This document shows positions 35,401 through 47,715 of a stretch of DNA of 64,000 nt, in pieces (position 1 is the stretch's first letter; the number at the start of each line of letters is the position of its first letter). The DNA comes from Ipomoea triloba. Lineage: Eukaryota; Streptophyta; Magnoliopsida; Solanales; Convolvulaceae. The stretch lies in NCBI RefSeq assembly GCF_003576645.1, contig NC_044916.1:6198133-6262132 (forward strand), read 5' to 3'. The notes under the pieces were generated by a model that was given only the letters and a program-made list of their open reading frames with translations, did no database searches and was not told the origin of the DNA. Position numbers and translations under genes: made by a program.

Positions 35401-37361
35401 GCTGCAATCAAAAGCAGGATTCAGAACTATGAAATCTTAAGGAAATTCTGAACATTAATACAAAAAAATCGAGCAATGCTACATGATCTTGGGTTCTTCA
35501 AGGTCAAAACACACTTTAGCTCTCATCTTCAGACTTTCAATTTCTTGCAAATACATTAAGTGGGAAACGATTTCATATCCTAAACCAGGAAAAGAATAAT
35601 TTACACTGCAATCCACCCTCTCCAATGGCTAAAGCTAGAAATAAAACTGCAATTTACATACTACGAGAATCAGCACAAAGTGCATGCCTTATTACACTTG
35701 AACATGTAGGACTCATTTAAAATAACAATTCAAATGAAGAATGATAAAGTATCATCATTTACAATATTCATTCTTTGAATGTTTGATGTATTCTAGTGCA
35801 AGTTAATGTTTGCCTTCTATCCATATTAATGATGTGTAGTCATATAACAGACAAAGAAGTTCAAATTATTGTTAACAATTGAAATAGAAGTAAAAATGGA
35901 TAAGATAGCACTAGCCTCATATGGGTAGTCCATCTTTCTCATTATGTTATAAGGTATCCATGGAGGCTCCATTATCTGTGGTAAGAGAATACAAACATGA
36001 GAAATTAAAAATATAAACTGGTGAAGTTCTAAATTTACCCTGAAATTAATCTTGCGATTGAACTCACATTATCTATAGATATCTTTATTGGTAACTTGTC
36101 TTTGCATTCTGGGCACATCATAGAACCCTACAGAATAAGTAATCAAGTAAACATTAAATGAAATTACAATTTGGGAGCAATGGAGCATAGGAAAATATTT
36201 CACAGAAATAAAAGTATAATAGTTCTCACAGTTCCGTCGCAGTTTGGACAATCTTTATATGGCAGTGGCAAATGAAGGTCCACCACTGAAGGAAAGTGCA
36301 CTAACTCAGCTCGATTATCTGCTATGGCATCTGCAATGGATTCAGCTGTTGGCTTCTCTCCCCTGCAAATAGATTTTTGAAATATAAGAAACACTCTGGC
36401 TTTTTTGTTTCTTCCCTTGAGTTTGGGGAGGAAAAAAAGTGGTGTAACAATCAAGTAGCCATCAAATTAGGGTAAAAGTGTTGCAAGAGAATAAAGCCAT
36501 TTTGAACTTATAGAGTTTACAAAGTGCATATCTACTTCACATAAAAGGATGGGTTGCAGCTCAGAATACTTATAATAAATCCGTAAAAGACTATGGAACT
36601 GATGAACATATAAAGATCAGCATTTTTCTCAGGATGGGAGTTCTGGCTATATCTTATTACACCAAAAGATTATTGCATCAGTGGGAACCTACCTTCTCAG
36701 GCGGTAATCTTTCACCTGGTATTGCACCATCCCTGACCCCTTGCACATTGTGCACTGTAAAGCCTTCCACCCATTGCAGGCCCCACAGTCACTGCAGCTC
36801 AAAAACAGGTTTCAAACAATATCATGTTATTACCTTCATGTAAACTGAACAAATTTAAGTTATATTAAGCCCAGCCACGACTACTTAACTACCTTGTACA
36901 AACCAACTTCTTTCCCAGCTCCAGCGCAATATCATACGTCCCAATGGTAGCTATTGCCTACACTCCAATTCAAGCAATATATGTGAACCAGACCCCCAAT
37001 TCAATAAAAACTATGTACACAGACCTCTAACAGACAAATGGACGAACATATGGTGGCCCATTCCGCCAAAAGCAAAGGCCAATAAAACCAGCGTCAAAAG
37101 ACTAAATTTTTCCAAGGAATCAGATTGGATACTTACGAAGACTGTGCAATAGGAGAGCTTAGAAATGAGCTCGGGGACGCCAAAGCCGCGTTGGGCGGAG
37201 CCAGCAATGTCGAAGGGGAGAGTGAAGGGGGTCAAGACCACCTTTACTGGGAACTCGAGAATGTCCCTGATTTGGTGGCCATAGCGCTTAGTGAAGAGGG
37301 TGTAATGAAGGTCAGCGAATTTCTTCACCTCCCTCAGCATACGCTGCGTGCTTTGCGACAT
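32408..37361 (-). CDS. Plant protein with DnaJ-type cysteine-rich (CxxC) zinc domain
   Basis: Eleven exons (37361-37137, 36957-36893, 36791-36693, 36362-36230, 36127-36068, 35975-35916, 35401-35279, 34060-33989, 33915-33778, 33001-32846, 32536-32408) give an unbroken 419-aa protein. Two cysteine clusters, C99xxC102/C110xxC113 with CKGSG and C168xxC171/C179xxC182 with CDGTG, match the zinc-binding repeat of DnaJ. There is no J domain. The C-terminal half has conserved-looking segments (MEPPWIPYNIMRKMDYPYE, ARARDDPVIVKN, PPPRPQNWG) and a likely coiled coil at about 355-390. Organelle proteins of this type act as thiol or folding helpers, but I do not recognise this one and assign no function or location. 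Intron 6 uses a GC donor (GAG|GCTAGT); all others are GT-AG. Confidence 0.88.
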
Positions 37362-37816
37362 TGGAGCCGGTTGAAAGCGGCAGAGTTGCAGATAGAGAGA
37401 ACAGATAGATAAAGCGCAGATAAAAGAGATATATTTACTTGAACATTTAAATTTTTCTCATAAATTAAAAATAATATTTTTATCCCTATAATTCATTATT
37501 TTATTATTTTTATAATTTATGCACAAATCAACATTTACAGCACCTATACAGCGGGTTTGGTGGAAAGGAATTAGAGTTTCACTCCCATTTAATTTGGAAG
37601 GCACACAAATTTTTTTGTTTGATGGAAGGAATTGTAATTTTCTTATTTTCAGAAAATTAAAATTTTGTCTTTCTTAGTATTATATTAAATTGCATAGTTA
37701 AGTAAATTTCGAGAGTTACTAAATATGTTATAGTGATACAAGTTTATATCTAAATTGAACAATCAATCAAAAAAAAATGTGAGCACATTCCAAACAAAAA
37801 GTGAATTATTGCATTA
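37362..37816. other. Upstream region of the DnaJ-like gene
   Basis: Presumed promoter of the minus-strand gene. AT-rich; no clear TATA box was assigned. Confidence 0.5.
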
Positions 37817-39717
37817 GAGCATCCCCAATTGTAAATTTTAGGAGGTTTTTTATGGGACAAAATGAAATGTGCAAGAGAGAGAAAGTGGAGAGAGAAGATA
37901 AAAGATTCTTACAAGAGAGTGGTTTTTTGTTTGAACAGTGGACCCCGCAAAAGAAATTTTTAAAAAATAAACAATAGCTATGGCAAGTTAAGCAAACCAA
38001 CAACGCCCAGTAGGCGTGTGTAGACACGACCACACTCTTTTATTATTATTATTTCAATTTTTGACAAAAACCAAATTAAAACCCAACTAATGGGTTTGCT
38101 CGAGCATACCTATCAATGATTTTTTAGTGGTTTTTGGAATAGTGATTTGTGATGTGGAAGAAAGAGACAAGGGAGAGAGAATGTACTTGGTTCTTCTGCA
38201 AAGTATGGTTTTTGAAACAGTGATTCATTTCTGAACGGAGAGATACAACATCCCAGCTTTTGGTTTTTTTCCCCCCTTTTTTTTTATCTATCCCTCATCT
38301 CTCTCCTATGTGTAGCATAAAAATCACAAAAAAACATTACTACTAAGAGAACCCCTATCAAGGTTTTTATTTGGTTTAAGTCAGAAAAGTGCCAACATGG
38401 CAGGAGAGAGAGGAAGGGGTTCATCTGCAAGGAGTGGTTTTTATTACAGTAAATTATGTTTGCTTCCTTTCACAAACATCTATTGTGCGCGTTTCGTGCA
38501 CCGGTGCACAGCAGGCGCGCCTGACAGCTTTTCTTTTTTATTTTTTTTAAATTAGATTTATTTTACTTTTTTTCCCTCCCCTCTCATTTTATCTTTCCTA
38601 ATCACACTTACAAAAACTCCAAAAAAAAATTATACTAAGACCATCCTTATCAATGGAGTTTTTCGAGGTTTTTTAGGAGTTTTTGTAAGTGTGATTAGGA
38701 AAGAGAAAATGAGAGGGGAAAAAAAATTAAAACAAATCTAATTAAAACAAAAAAAAAACAAAACAAAACAAAACAAAAAAGTAAGGTTAGTTGTCAGCAG
38801 CGCTTCAAGCGCGGCTGACGCGCCCGTTGGGTGCAATTAGTGCAGCTGATGTGCACATGGGTGATTTTCTTATCAGATGGGTACGAATAACCTTTCTTTG
38901 CAGGCTAATTTTCTTTTTCTCTCACATGGGTTCTCTCTCTTTCAACAAAGCAACTCTTGTACTATAAACTCTTCAATATTCATTGATATGGATGCCCTAT
39001 GAGCATCCCTATCAATGTATATTTAAGGGATATTGAAACAATAACAACTAACAAGTGTTCATCTGGAGAGAGAAGAAATGGGATTCATCTGCAAATTAAG
39101 GGTTCATGGAACAGTAATTTTGTAGAGGAAAAGAAGGGCCTTGTTGTTCCTAACACGCGTCAGGCGCAACAAGGGCGCCCAGCGGGCGCGCCTGACAACG
39201 GCCTTTTTAAAAAAAAAATTTTGAAAATCAATTTTGTTTTAATTTTTTTCCTCCCCTCTCATTTTCTCTTTCCTAATCACACATATAAAAACTTCTCAAA
39301 AATCGCGAAATATCTCCACTACTAAGGGCATCTACATCAGTAAATAATATGGGTTTATGTTAGTACAAAAACTTCATCTTGCTTCAATGAATTGGTGTGG
39401 AGGCCAAAATGAGAAGAGTTAATTCTCCAGCAACATGTGGGTTTATGTCAGAAGTGAGCAGAACAAAAAAAAAAAAGGCCGTTTAATCGCGCATTGGGCA
39501 CAACATTGCGCACCGGCGTTGGGACGTGTCAGGGTGGCCGCTAGCTGGCGGCCACTCTGACTTCAACCAACTTTTTTATTTTTTAACTTTTTTGTTTGTT
39601 GTCAGATTTTATTTTATTTTTCCTTTTTTCTTTTTCTTCTTTGCATTTTCTATTTCCTAATCAAACTTACAAAAACCCCTTAAAAACCGCGAAAAAATTC
39701 CACTGATAAGGATGCTC
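37817..39717. mobile_element. Cluster of six abutting MITEs with GAGCATCC-type ends
   Basis: Units at about 37817-38101, 38102-38346, 38347-38638, 38639-38996, 39001-39333 and 39326-39717. Each begins with a form of GAGCATCCNTATCAATG and ends with its inverse. Shared inner blocks are TTCCTAATCACACTTACAAA and its inverse. The centres of several units are GC-rich palindromes (GCGCGCCTGAC, GCGCACCGGCG). The GRGCATC ends suit PIF/Harbinger MITEs. No transposase. Confidence 0.7.
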
Positions 39718-39764
39718 AGGATGCTCAGGATGCTCTAGTTTTGACATAAGTTTACTTATCATTT

Positions 39765-39828
39765 AATATTTATAATAATAATAATAATAATAATATATTA
39801 TTATTATTATTATTATTATTATAAATAT
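39765..39828. repeat. Palindromic (AAT)n/(ATT)n microsatellite
   Basis: TTTATAATAATAATA runs into TATTATTATTATTATAAAT, so the whole tract is self-complementary and could form a hairpin of about 28 bp. Confidence 0.85.
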
Positions 39829-41288
39829 GAGCATTTTTGTCTTTATATTACTTATTCTCTTTCCATTCTCATAGATACTGATATGGTAAATACGATCATA
39901 TTGTTCCCACAAATACGTATGAGTAGAAGATTAGAGCTTTGGTACAGGACCTTGAGGTCTCTAAATGATCAATCTAAGTTCTAGATATGGGGAAATATTG
40001 ACTGTGAATCAGAGAATCCCGAGCTAAATATAGAAGTGTGTAAATGTCAAAAGTCTCCCTACAAACATTTAATGTAGCTTTTCAAAAAAAAAAACATTCA
40101 ATGTAGTATTTATAGGAGGTTAAAGGGAGCACATGCTGGTTCTTCGACACGTGGAGCCCATTTGATTTGACGACTAGGATGAGGCTTCACTGATTCCTTC
40201 ATGTGTACCAAGATTCCTGACGCCCTCAATTTTGCCGCAATCTTATTTTACAGCTAAGATGAGGCTCAAGGCTCTAAGTGGAGAAGGTCGACTGGTCCGT
40301 CACGACCTAACATGGTTGGGGCAGACCAATAGACGGGCAAGTATAGCTCCTGATCAAGACCCTACTCAGTCCGCCAAACTAGGTCGAGTCAGTAGGGAAT
40401 GAGATCGTTAAATGGTTGGGAATAGGCAATCTACTCGAATACCGAGCAGATGTGCATCACGTACATATAGAGAGCCAGGGTTATTCTCTATCAGATACCA
40501 AACACTGGAATTGAAATTTTCAATAAATCTATTCTTTCAAATCAAACACTGGAATTTAAATTCTCACTTTATTCACACAAAATTATTCATCTCGCATGCA
40601 ATTGCAATTCCTTTCCCATATGACTCTTTACTTGCAATCAAATGCCCTGCTAATTTATGAAATGGGATGGGAAGAAGATAGTAAATAATCTTATTTCCCT
40701 AATTAGAATAGTTTGAAATCTTATTTTTAAAAATTATTTTTAAATTTATTTATCTATTTGTCTTGTAAATGTTACGTTGCATCATATGTTGTTATTGAAT
40801 TGTTATGGTCATGTTGTATAAGATCAGATGTCAAATTATACACTACAATGTCTCATCATATTAATTGTCATATATGTTATCATTTTCATATCATGCAGTT
40901 TAATGAAATCAAATAACAAGAATTCTAAACTAAAATGTTACTCCGTATTATTCAGAGTTTAAAATAAGCTACTTGCTTAATAAAATAGATTAATTATTAT
41001 TTTATCACAATATTAACTTGTTATAACACTATTATTACTTTATCTAATAAACATTTGAAATAAATTTTTAAAAATAATTTAAAATATATAAGCAATTCCA
41101 AAGTTAGAAATTTTCAAACTTGAGTGTTTGAATTGCTAGCAATGAGGGAATTATGAAGACAAAGAATTGTATATTCCATAAGAGAGAAATAAAATGGGAT
41201 TCAAATTTTATTATTTGGTGTGTGGGTATCGAATTAAAAGAGTTTTCAATTCTAATGGTTTGTATACTGAAGAATTGAAAGGTTGTAA
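39829..41288. other. Intergenic DNA, no gene recognised
   Basis: A less AT-rich stretch at 40130-40480 looks like part of an old retroelement but shows no domain. The rest, 40490-41280, is AT-rich with repeated AAACACTGGAATT phrases. Confidence 0.45.
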
Positions 41289-43264
41289 TAAATACTAGAG
41301 AAAATATCATTTTTAGTCACTCAACTATAATACATGTATTAATTTTGGTTCTTGACTATTAAAATTTTCAAATTAGGTTCATGACTATTCAATTTGTATC
41401 ACTTTTGGTCCTTGACTATTAACATTTTCAAATTAGGTGCATGACTATTCATTTTGTATCACATTTGGTCCTGCCGTTAAATTTTCCGGCAAAATTTCCG
41501 GCAAAGTAATCGCGGGTGACCGGCGTTTTCTTTATTATTATTATTTTTATTTTTTTTTTAAGTTTTTTTTTTATTTAAAAGTTATGGAGTATTAAAATAA
41601 TTTTAAAATAAAAATTAAATAAATTAGTCGGTCACCGGTGACTTCGCCGGAATTTGACTGGAAAATTTAACGGCAGGACCAAATGTGATACAAAATGAAT
41701 AGTCATGCACCTAATTTGAAAATGTTAATAGTCAATGACCAAATGTGATACAAATTGAATAGTCATGNNNNNNNNNNNNNNNNNNNNNNNNNNNNNNNNN
41801 NNNNNNNNNNNNNNNNNNNNNNNNNNNNNNNNNNNNNNNNNNNNNNNNNNNNNNNNNNNNNNNNNNNNNNNNNNNNNNNNNNNNNNNNNNNNNNNNNNNN
41901 NNNNNNNNNNNNNNNNNNNNNNNNNNNNNNNNNNNNNNNNNNNNNNNNNNNNNNNNNNNNNNNNNNNNNNNNNNNNNNNNNNNNNNNNNNNNNNNNNNNN
42001 NNNNNNNNNNNNNNNNNNNNNNNNNNNNNNNNNNNNNNNNNNNNNNNNNNNNNNNNNNNNNNNNNNNNNNNNNNNNNNNNNNNNNNNNNNNNNNNNNNNN
42101 NNNNNNNNNNNNNNNNNNNNNNNNNNNNNNNNNNNNNNNNNNNNNNNNNNNNNNNNNNNNNNNNNNNNNNNNNNNNNNNNNNNNNNNNNNNNNNNNNNNN
42201 NNNNNNNNNNNNNNNNNNNNNNNNNNNNNNNNNNNNNNNNNNNNNNNNNNNNNNNNNNNNNNNNNNNNNNNNNNNNNNNNNNNNNNNNNNNNNNNNNNNN
42301 NNNNNNNNNNNNNNNNNNNNNNNNNNNNNNNNNNNNNNNNNNNNNNNNNNNNNNNNNNNNNNNNNNNNNNNNNNNNNNNNNNNNNNNNNNNNNNNNNNNN
42401 NNNNNNNNNNNNNNNNNNNNNNNNNNNNNNNNNNNNNNNNNNNNNNNNNNNNNNNNNNNNNNNNNNNNNNNNNNNNNNNNNNNNNNNNNNNNNNNNNNNN
42501 NNNNNNNNNNNNNNNNNNNNNNNNNNNNNNNNNNNNNNNNNNNNNNNNNNNNNNNNNNNNNNNNNNNNNNNNNNNNNNNNNNNNNNNNNNNNNNNNNNNN
42601 NNNNNNNNNNNNNNNNNNNNNNNNNNNNNNNNNNNNNNNNNNNNNNNNNNNNNNNNNNNNNNNNNNNNNNNNNNNNNNNNNNNNNNNNNNNNNNNNNNNN
42701 NNNGAGAAAATATCATTTTTAGTCCCTCAACTATAATACATGTATCAATTTTGGTCCTTGACTATTAAAAATTTCAAATTAGGTGCATGACTATTCAATT
42801 TGTATCACTTTTGGTCCTTGACTATTAACATTTTCAAATTAGGTGCATGACTATTCATTTTGTATCACATTTGGTCCTGCCGTTAAATTTTCCGGCAAAA
42901 TTTCCGGCAAAGTAATCGCGGGTGACCGGCGTTTTCTTTATTATTATTATTTTTATTTTTTTTTTAAGTTTTTTTTTTATTTAAAAGTTATGGAGTATTA
43001 AAATAATTTTAAAATAAAAATTAAATAAATTAGTCGGTCACCGGTGACTTCGCCGGAATTTGACTGGAAAATTTAACGGCAGGACCAAATGTGATACAAA
43101 ATGAATAGTCATGCACCTAATTTGAAAATGTTAATAGTCAATGACCAAATGTGATACAAATTGAATAGTCATGCACCTAATTTGAAATTTTTAATAGTCA
43201 AGGACCAAAATTGATACATGTATTATAGTTGAGGGACTAAAAATGATATTTGCTCTAAATACTA
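41289..43264. mobile_element. Mutator-type MITE with long inverted repeats, split by an assembly gap
   Basis: The left end GAGAAAATATCATTTTTAGT starts at 41298 and the right end, its inverse with GAGCAAATATC, stops at 43255. A perfect 9-bp direct repeat TAAATACTA flanks the outer ends (41289-41297 and 43256-43264), the Mutator duplication length. Arms of about 200 bp carry repeated TTTTGGTCCTTGACTATTAA phrases; the centre holds CGGTCACCGGTGAC-type sequence. The right-hand contig (42704-43255) contains a complete element of about 552 bp. The left contig repeats most of it. Confidence 0.8.
41768..42703. other. Assembly gap of 936 N
   Basis: No sequence information. Frames reported across it are meaningless. 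The flanks repeat each other, so the true gap may be zero or negative. Confidence 0.98.
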
Positions 43265-43286
43265 AAACAATAAAGAATGTCCATGT

Positions 43287-43416
43287 AATTGCAATTTGCA
43301 TGTAAGAGAAGATATATGATTATTAGGAATGGTAATTTGGTCATCACATTTAATTGCAATTTGCATGTAAGAGAAGATATATGATTATTAGGAATGGTAA
43401 TTTGGTCATCACATTC
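43287..43416. repeat. Perfect 65-bp tandem duplication
   Basis: The unit starting AATTGCAATTTGCATGTAAG at 43287 is repeated from 43352 without visible change. It is either recent slippage or an unmerged contig overlap. Confidence 0.85.
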
Positions 43417-43914
43417 CATTGTCATGCTATATCCATTTGTCATGTCAAAAAATTAACTTCGTCAGTTTGGGAAAGCAACACTAGATTCATATTTATTGTC
43501 GATTTTTGAAATTAATGTGAAAGTAGTGAAGTTAGTTTTATTTTTCAATTCTTTCATAGTGAGTAGTTAGTTTTATTGATATGCAAGGTTTGAATGCAAA
43601 TTATTGTCAATGCATTATACATATAGCATTATTTCAATAGAAAAAATGTCATAAGGTCACGTAAACATATACACAAATAAAACGTATGTACAAAATTTGT
43701 ATGCATCAAATACTTTTCATAATGCATATTGTCCAAAGAAATATATGTGTAACTTAAAATTGTACTAAAAATTGTCACAACCCATAAAGATTTTTTGAAT
43801 GAGAGTCAATGATGAAGAAGCTAAGAAAGAACATAACTTTCTTAAAAAGAAATCAAGCACTTTGTGCTCAGATGACACCTCTGTGGCTCTTTTTTAATAG
43901 TATTAATAGTACTA
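43417..43914. other. Intergenic AT-rich DNA
   Basis: No gene or element supported. Confidence 0.5.
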
Positions 43915-44960
43915 AAAAAATCTATATTTAGTCTTAGACGGTCATTTTTACCTCCATTCATTCTAGACTTACTTTTGGACCTTTTTTGTTATTTCGTGAC
44001 CTTTTGCGGCCAAGGTTCATTTTAATCAAGGGTAAAATTGTCCAATCAGTTTTTTCCTTCTCCAAAAGGCATTTATACCATATTGATGAGATAAAAATCT
44101 TAATTTCTTGCTTTATTCTTGTTCTCTTGTCTCTCAATCCAATAATGAAGCACAAAAGGGAAAGCTCACTTTAATCAAATACGTCGAGAATGACTTATCA
44201 TTACGATGAATGGATTCCAATGGCTAAAATGAACCTTTGCCGGAAAATCTTATAACTGATAAAATTATATGTAGTAATTTCCATGACATTTCAAAATTAA
44301 ACAGATAATAAAAACTCGAAATTTTTTAATCCAACTTCTTCAATTCACTATCCCCTTCATCAGTTAAATTCATTGAGCGACTTGCACATACATTGCACAT
44401 TTCTTTTCTTGTTCCTCTCAACTAAACCATCCATTTCAAAAGCTCCAAAATTTCAAAAAAATCTCACAAGAATGCAGATAACAAGGTGAATAGAGGGCTA
44501 TGTTAGGTAATAAAGAATGCTCAAAAAAAAAAAAAACTTTAATAAGTGATTTCTCACAAGAAAAAGGACTTGAGAATGATGGGTTTAGACTTTAGATTTT
44601 ATTCTATAATTTTACTTCGCATGTTGTTATTACAAGACAAAACATATTTTCAAATTGAAGTACACAATATTGGGAAGTCATCCTCTACATAGTTGATGAA
44701 GATGAGATTTTCTTTTTGTGCTTCATTATTGGGTTGAGAGAGAAGAGACAACAAGAACAAAACTTTGGGTACGTTGAAGAAGGGTTTTTATCTCATTAAT
44801 ATGGTATAAATGTCTTTTGGAGAAGAAAATAAAGAAGTTAATTGGACGATTTTACCTTTTCCTAAAATGGACCTTGGCTGGAAAAAATTTTGAAATGACC
44901 AAAACTGTCTAAAGTAAAAAACGAGCCTTTTGACAAAAAATAAATGTCTTTTGAAATTTT
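43915..44960. mobile_element. Large imperfect inverted repeat (foldback element)
   Basis: About 43960-44160 returns reversed at about 44700-44930: GGCCAAGGTTCATTTTA, TTTATACCATATTGATGAGAT, CTCTCAATCCAATAATGAAGC and their inverses occur in mirror order with drift. Arms of about 230 bp enclose about 540 bp of AT-rich DNA. It is a likely decayed MULE-type or foldback transposon. The target duplication was not identified. Confidence 0.6.
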
Positions 44961-47715
44961 TACTTAGAAGACATTTTGTAGATTTATTTCTCATGCTAAG
45001 CTCTTTGTCCCCCTCTTTGAATGGTGTCAAATAGGTGGTTAACCCACCATCTACCTGGTTACTACTTGGACTAGACCGAGCTTGTCCAATTAAAATTTCG
45101 GCTAAGTTGGTTTAGATCAAACAATAAAAATCATGACTCAACTCGACCCATAACTCGTTCAAAATTATTACATTTGTCAATTTAAAATAATTAATATTTA
45201 TAAAAAGTAATTTTGTAATAAAGTTATGTTCATTTATTGAAAAATGAATGAAAGAAAAAAAAAGATATTTTTTACTTTTAATCAAATATCAAAAATAAAA
45301 AATATTTCTTATAAAACAAATTGTTTTTCAAAAATTATTTTTTGAGTTTTCAAACCGAACTTTAAATGTGAAATATAACAGGATTATTGAATTTATTAAA
45401 TACAACTAATATTTCTCACTTCTTGAAAAATGATAAGTAGTGTATTCTTATAGTAGAGTGTGACTCATTTTTTTTCCCTTTATCAATTAAACATGCTGAC
45501 ATAATAAGGAGTGAAAAATGAACTAAAAAGTGTGGTAAATATACATAATATTACTTGTTTTTTACTCTCTTTTGGTGTGATTAGTACAACTGGAAAAGTA
45601 ATTTTCTTTTTAATTTTTTTTTTTAAAAAGGCGAGTGCCACCATTTTTTAAAACAATATAAAATGAAACGTGAAAATAATACCTTCTGGAAGAGTACTGA
45701 CCATTTTTTGCAATCAAATTGTATAAAGCGTTTGGAAGTGAGAAATAATTAGAACAACAAGATAACAATTAACTTAGGAGCTAGACTTAACTCCATGCAT
45801 GCATCTTAATTAGGAAACATTATATATATTTGATTGTTTGAAAAAAAAATTTGATTTACGAGAAAGCTTGTAGTCGCTACTTGTAAATATATTCTGGATG
45901 ATGTCCTCCTTGCATTGTAACCCTACTTGGTAAAGAAACACAAGGACGTAAACCCCCTTAGATTGTCTATAACTAATCGATTAAAAAAAAAAGAAAAAAA
46001 AAGAAGCCAATAGACAACTCTCACGTAAAGTTAGTTGAACTTGGAATCATCCATTCATATTTCATATATGGTGGTACTCAGACACTCGCCTTTTCTTTCT
46101 TTTTCTTCCTTCCTAGAACCCTAATTTGAAATAAGTTCCACTCTCCCCTTGATGTGAATCCATGTGATGTATATCCAAGTGCTCCTATTGGTATTTGGTA
46201 GAATATTTTGCCCAAAAGATTTATGTTAATTTCATTTGTATATATTATGTACATATTCAAGTAATTAAATTTCATTATGAAATATGCTATTTATTTAAAA
46301 TTAAAGTAAATGCATAAATGTATATCACAAAATAATCACTTTAAAATTTAAATGTCAATTTAACTTCTTCTTTTTTTTTTCATGCAATGACGTCTTATCA
46401 AGTTGACAAAATTTTTATCTCCGTAATCTTAAACTTTAATTTAAAGTAGTAGAAACTTTCTCTACTTGTAATACTTTATATATCTTTCTCTTTTTCATTT
46501 TTATGTAAAAAATCTAGCTAATGACATTTGTGGTGGCATATATGCCATTGACGGTGTTAGCTAGTGTAGCATATGAACAAGAACCCGAATTTGAATTGAT
46601 TCCACCTAACAATACCAAGCACTAAAGCAGCATTCACTGCACAAATAATGTTTATTATATTATATATATTCCTTGTACGCAACACATAAATAATGATCCA
46701 TGTCTCAGCTCACAACTACAATAATATTATATATACGTTTGATGACATTGATGTAATAGCAATAGATTTCCTAAATCTTTCAATCCCACTTTATTTCCCC
46801 TCTTTTCCGCCCTTATAAAGTATAATTAAATGTTTAAAAATATTTTTTTTATTGTTACATTAACTTTGTTTTAAAAAAATTAATACTCCGTAATAATATT
46901 CATATACACATGACGGTAATTATCATGACAAAAAATGATATAATAAGGTTTAATTATTTGATTATAAGACACTTTAATTTTTTTTAAATTAAATAGTTAT
47001 ATGTATATATTGAGATTAGTTTTGAAATATTTTGGTAAGGTAAATGTAAAGAAATTCTACAATACCAATTGCAACAATGGAAGATAGTAAGGGGGTGTAT
47101 TTTATTGAATTTTTATGGACTTTTAAAAAAGTGGAGCAGGGATGGAAATAGGCAAACCAAATATATATATCAAATCATAAAATGTAAATCCCAAAATTTT
47201 AATTTTCACACTTTATCATCTTTCCCTTTTAGCGGAGTAGTAGAAAATCGCTACTCTCTCAGTCCTCATCGTGGTCGATCTGAAAACAAAATCAGCAACT
47301 TCTCTTGGCTTTGCACTACCATTTAGACTCTCTCTTGTGTCCTTGTGAAAGGTCGGTAAGTGATAGCAGTAGCACTACCGACACTTTGCACATCCAAAAT
47401 GAAAAAAAAAAAAAAAATTGATGCGCTTATTGGTTGTTCAGTTCAAAGTTTCCTGACAAATTTGGTTACAAATACCTCGTAGATTGATTATAGGATATTT
47501 TACAGTTGGTATACCGCCAACCGAGGCAGCTGAAGCAAAAAAGAGAAATTAAATTCTAAATTGTGACTAGGAGCGCAAGGCCATGAATAAGTTCTAGCTC
47601 CGAGCATGTTAAGAAATTAGGCGGCGAAGAGTTTCAGGAGGGATGCCAATGAGCTCTACAACAAAGCATGAAAAGGCATGGTAATATGCATATAAATATC
47701 ATACAACCATATAAA
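44961..47715. other. Long intergenic region, no gene seen
   Basis: AT-rich DNA with scattered poly-A/T runs. Short frames are not supported by composition or similarity. A possible MITE end (GGGGGTGTATTTTATTGAAT) lies near 47092 without a visible partner. Confidence 0.5.

Noticed and set aside
36634..36843. Plus-strand 69-aa frame
   Set aside because: Antisense of the cysteine-rich exon of the DnaJ-like gene.
41755..42768. Long open frames on both strands
   Set aside because: They consist of N and carry no information.
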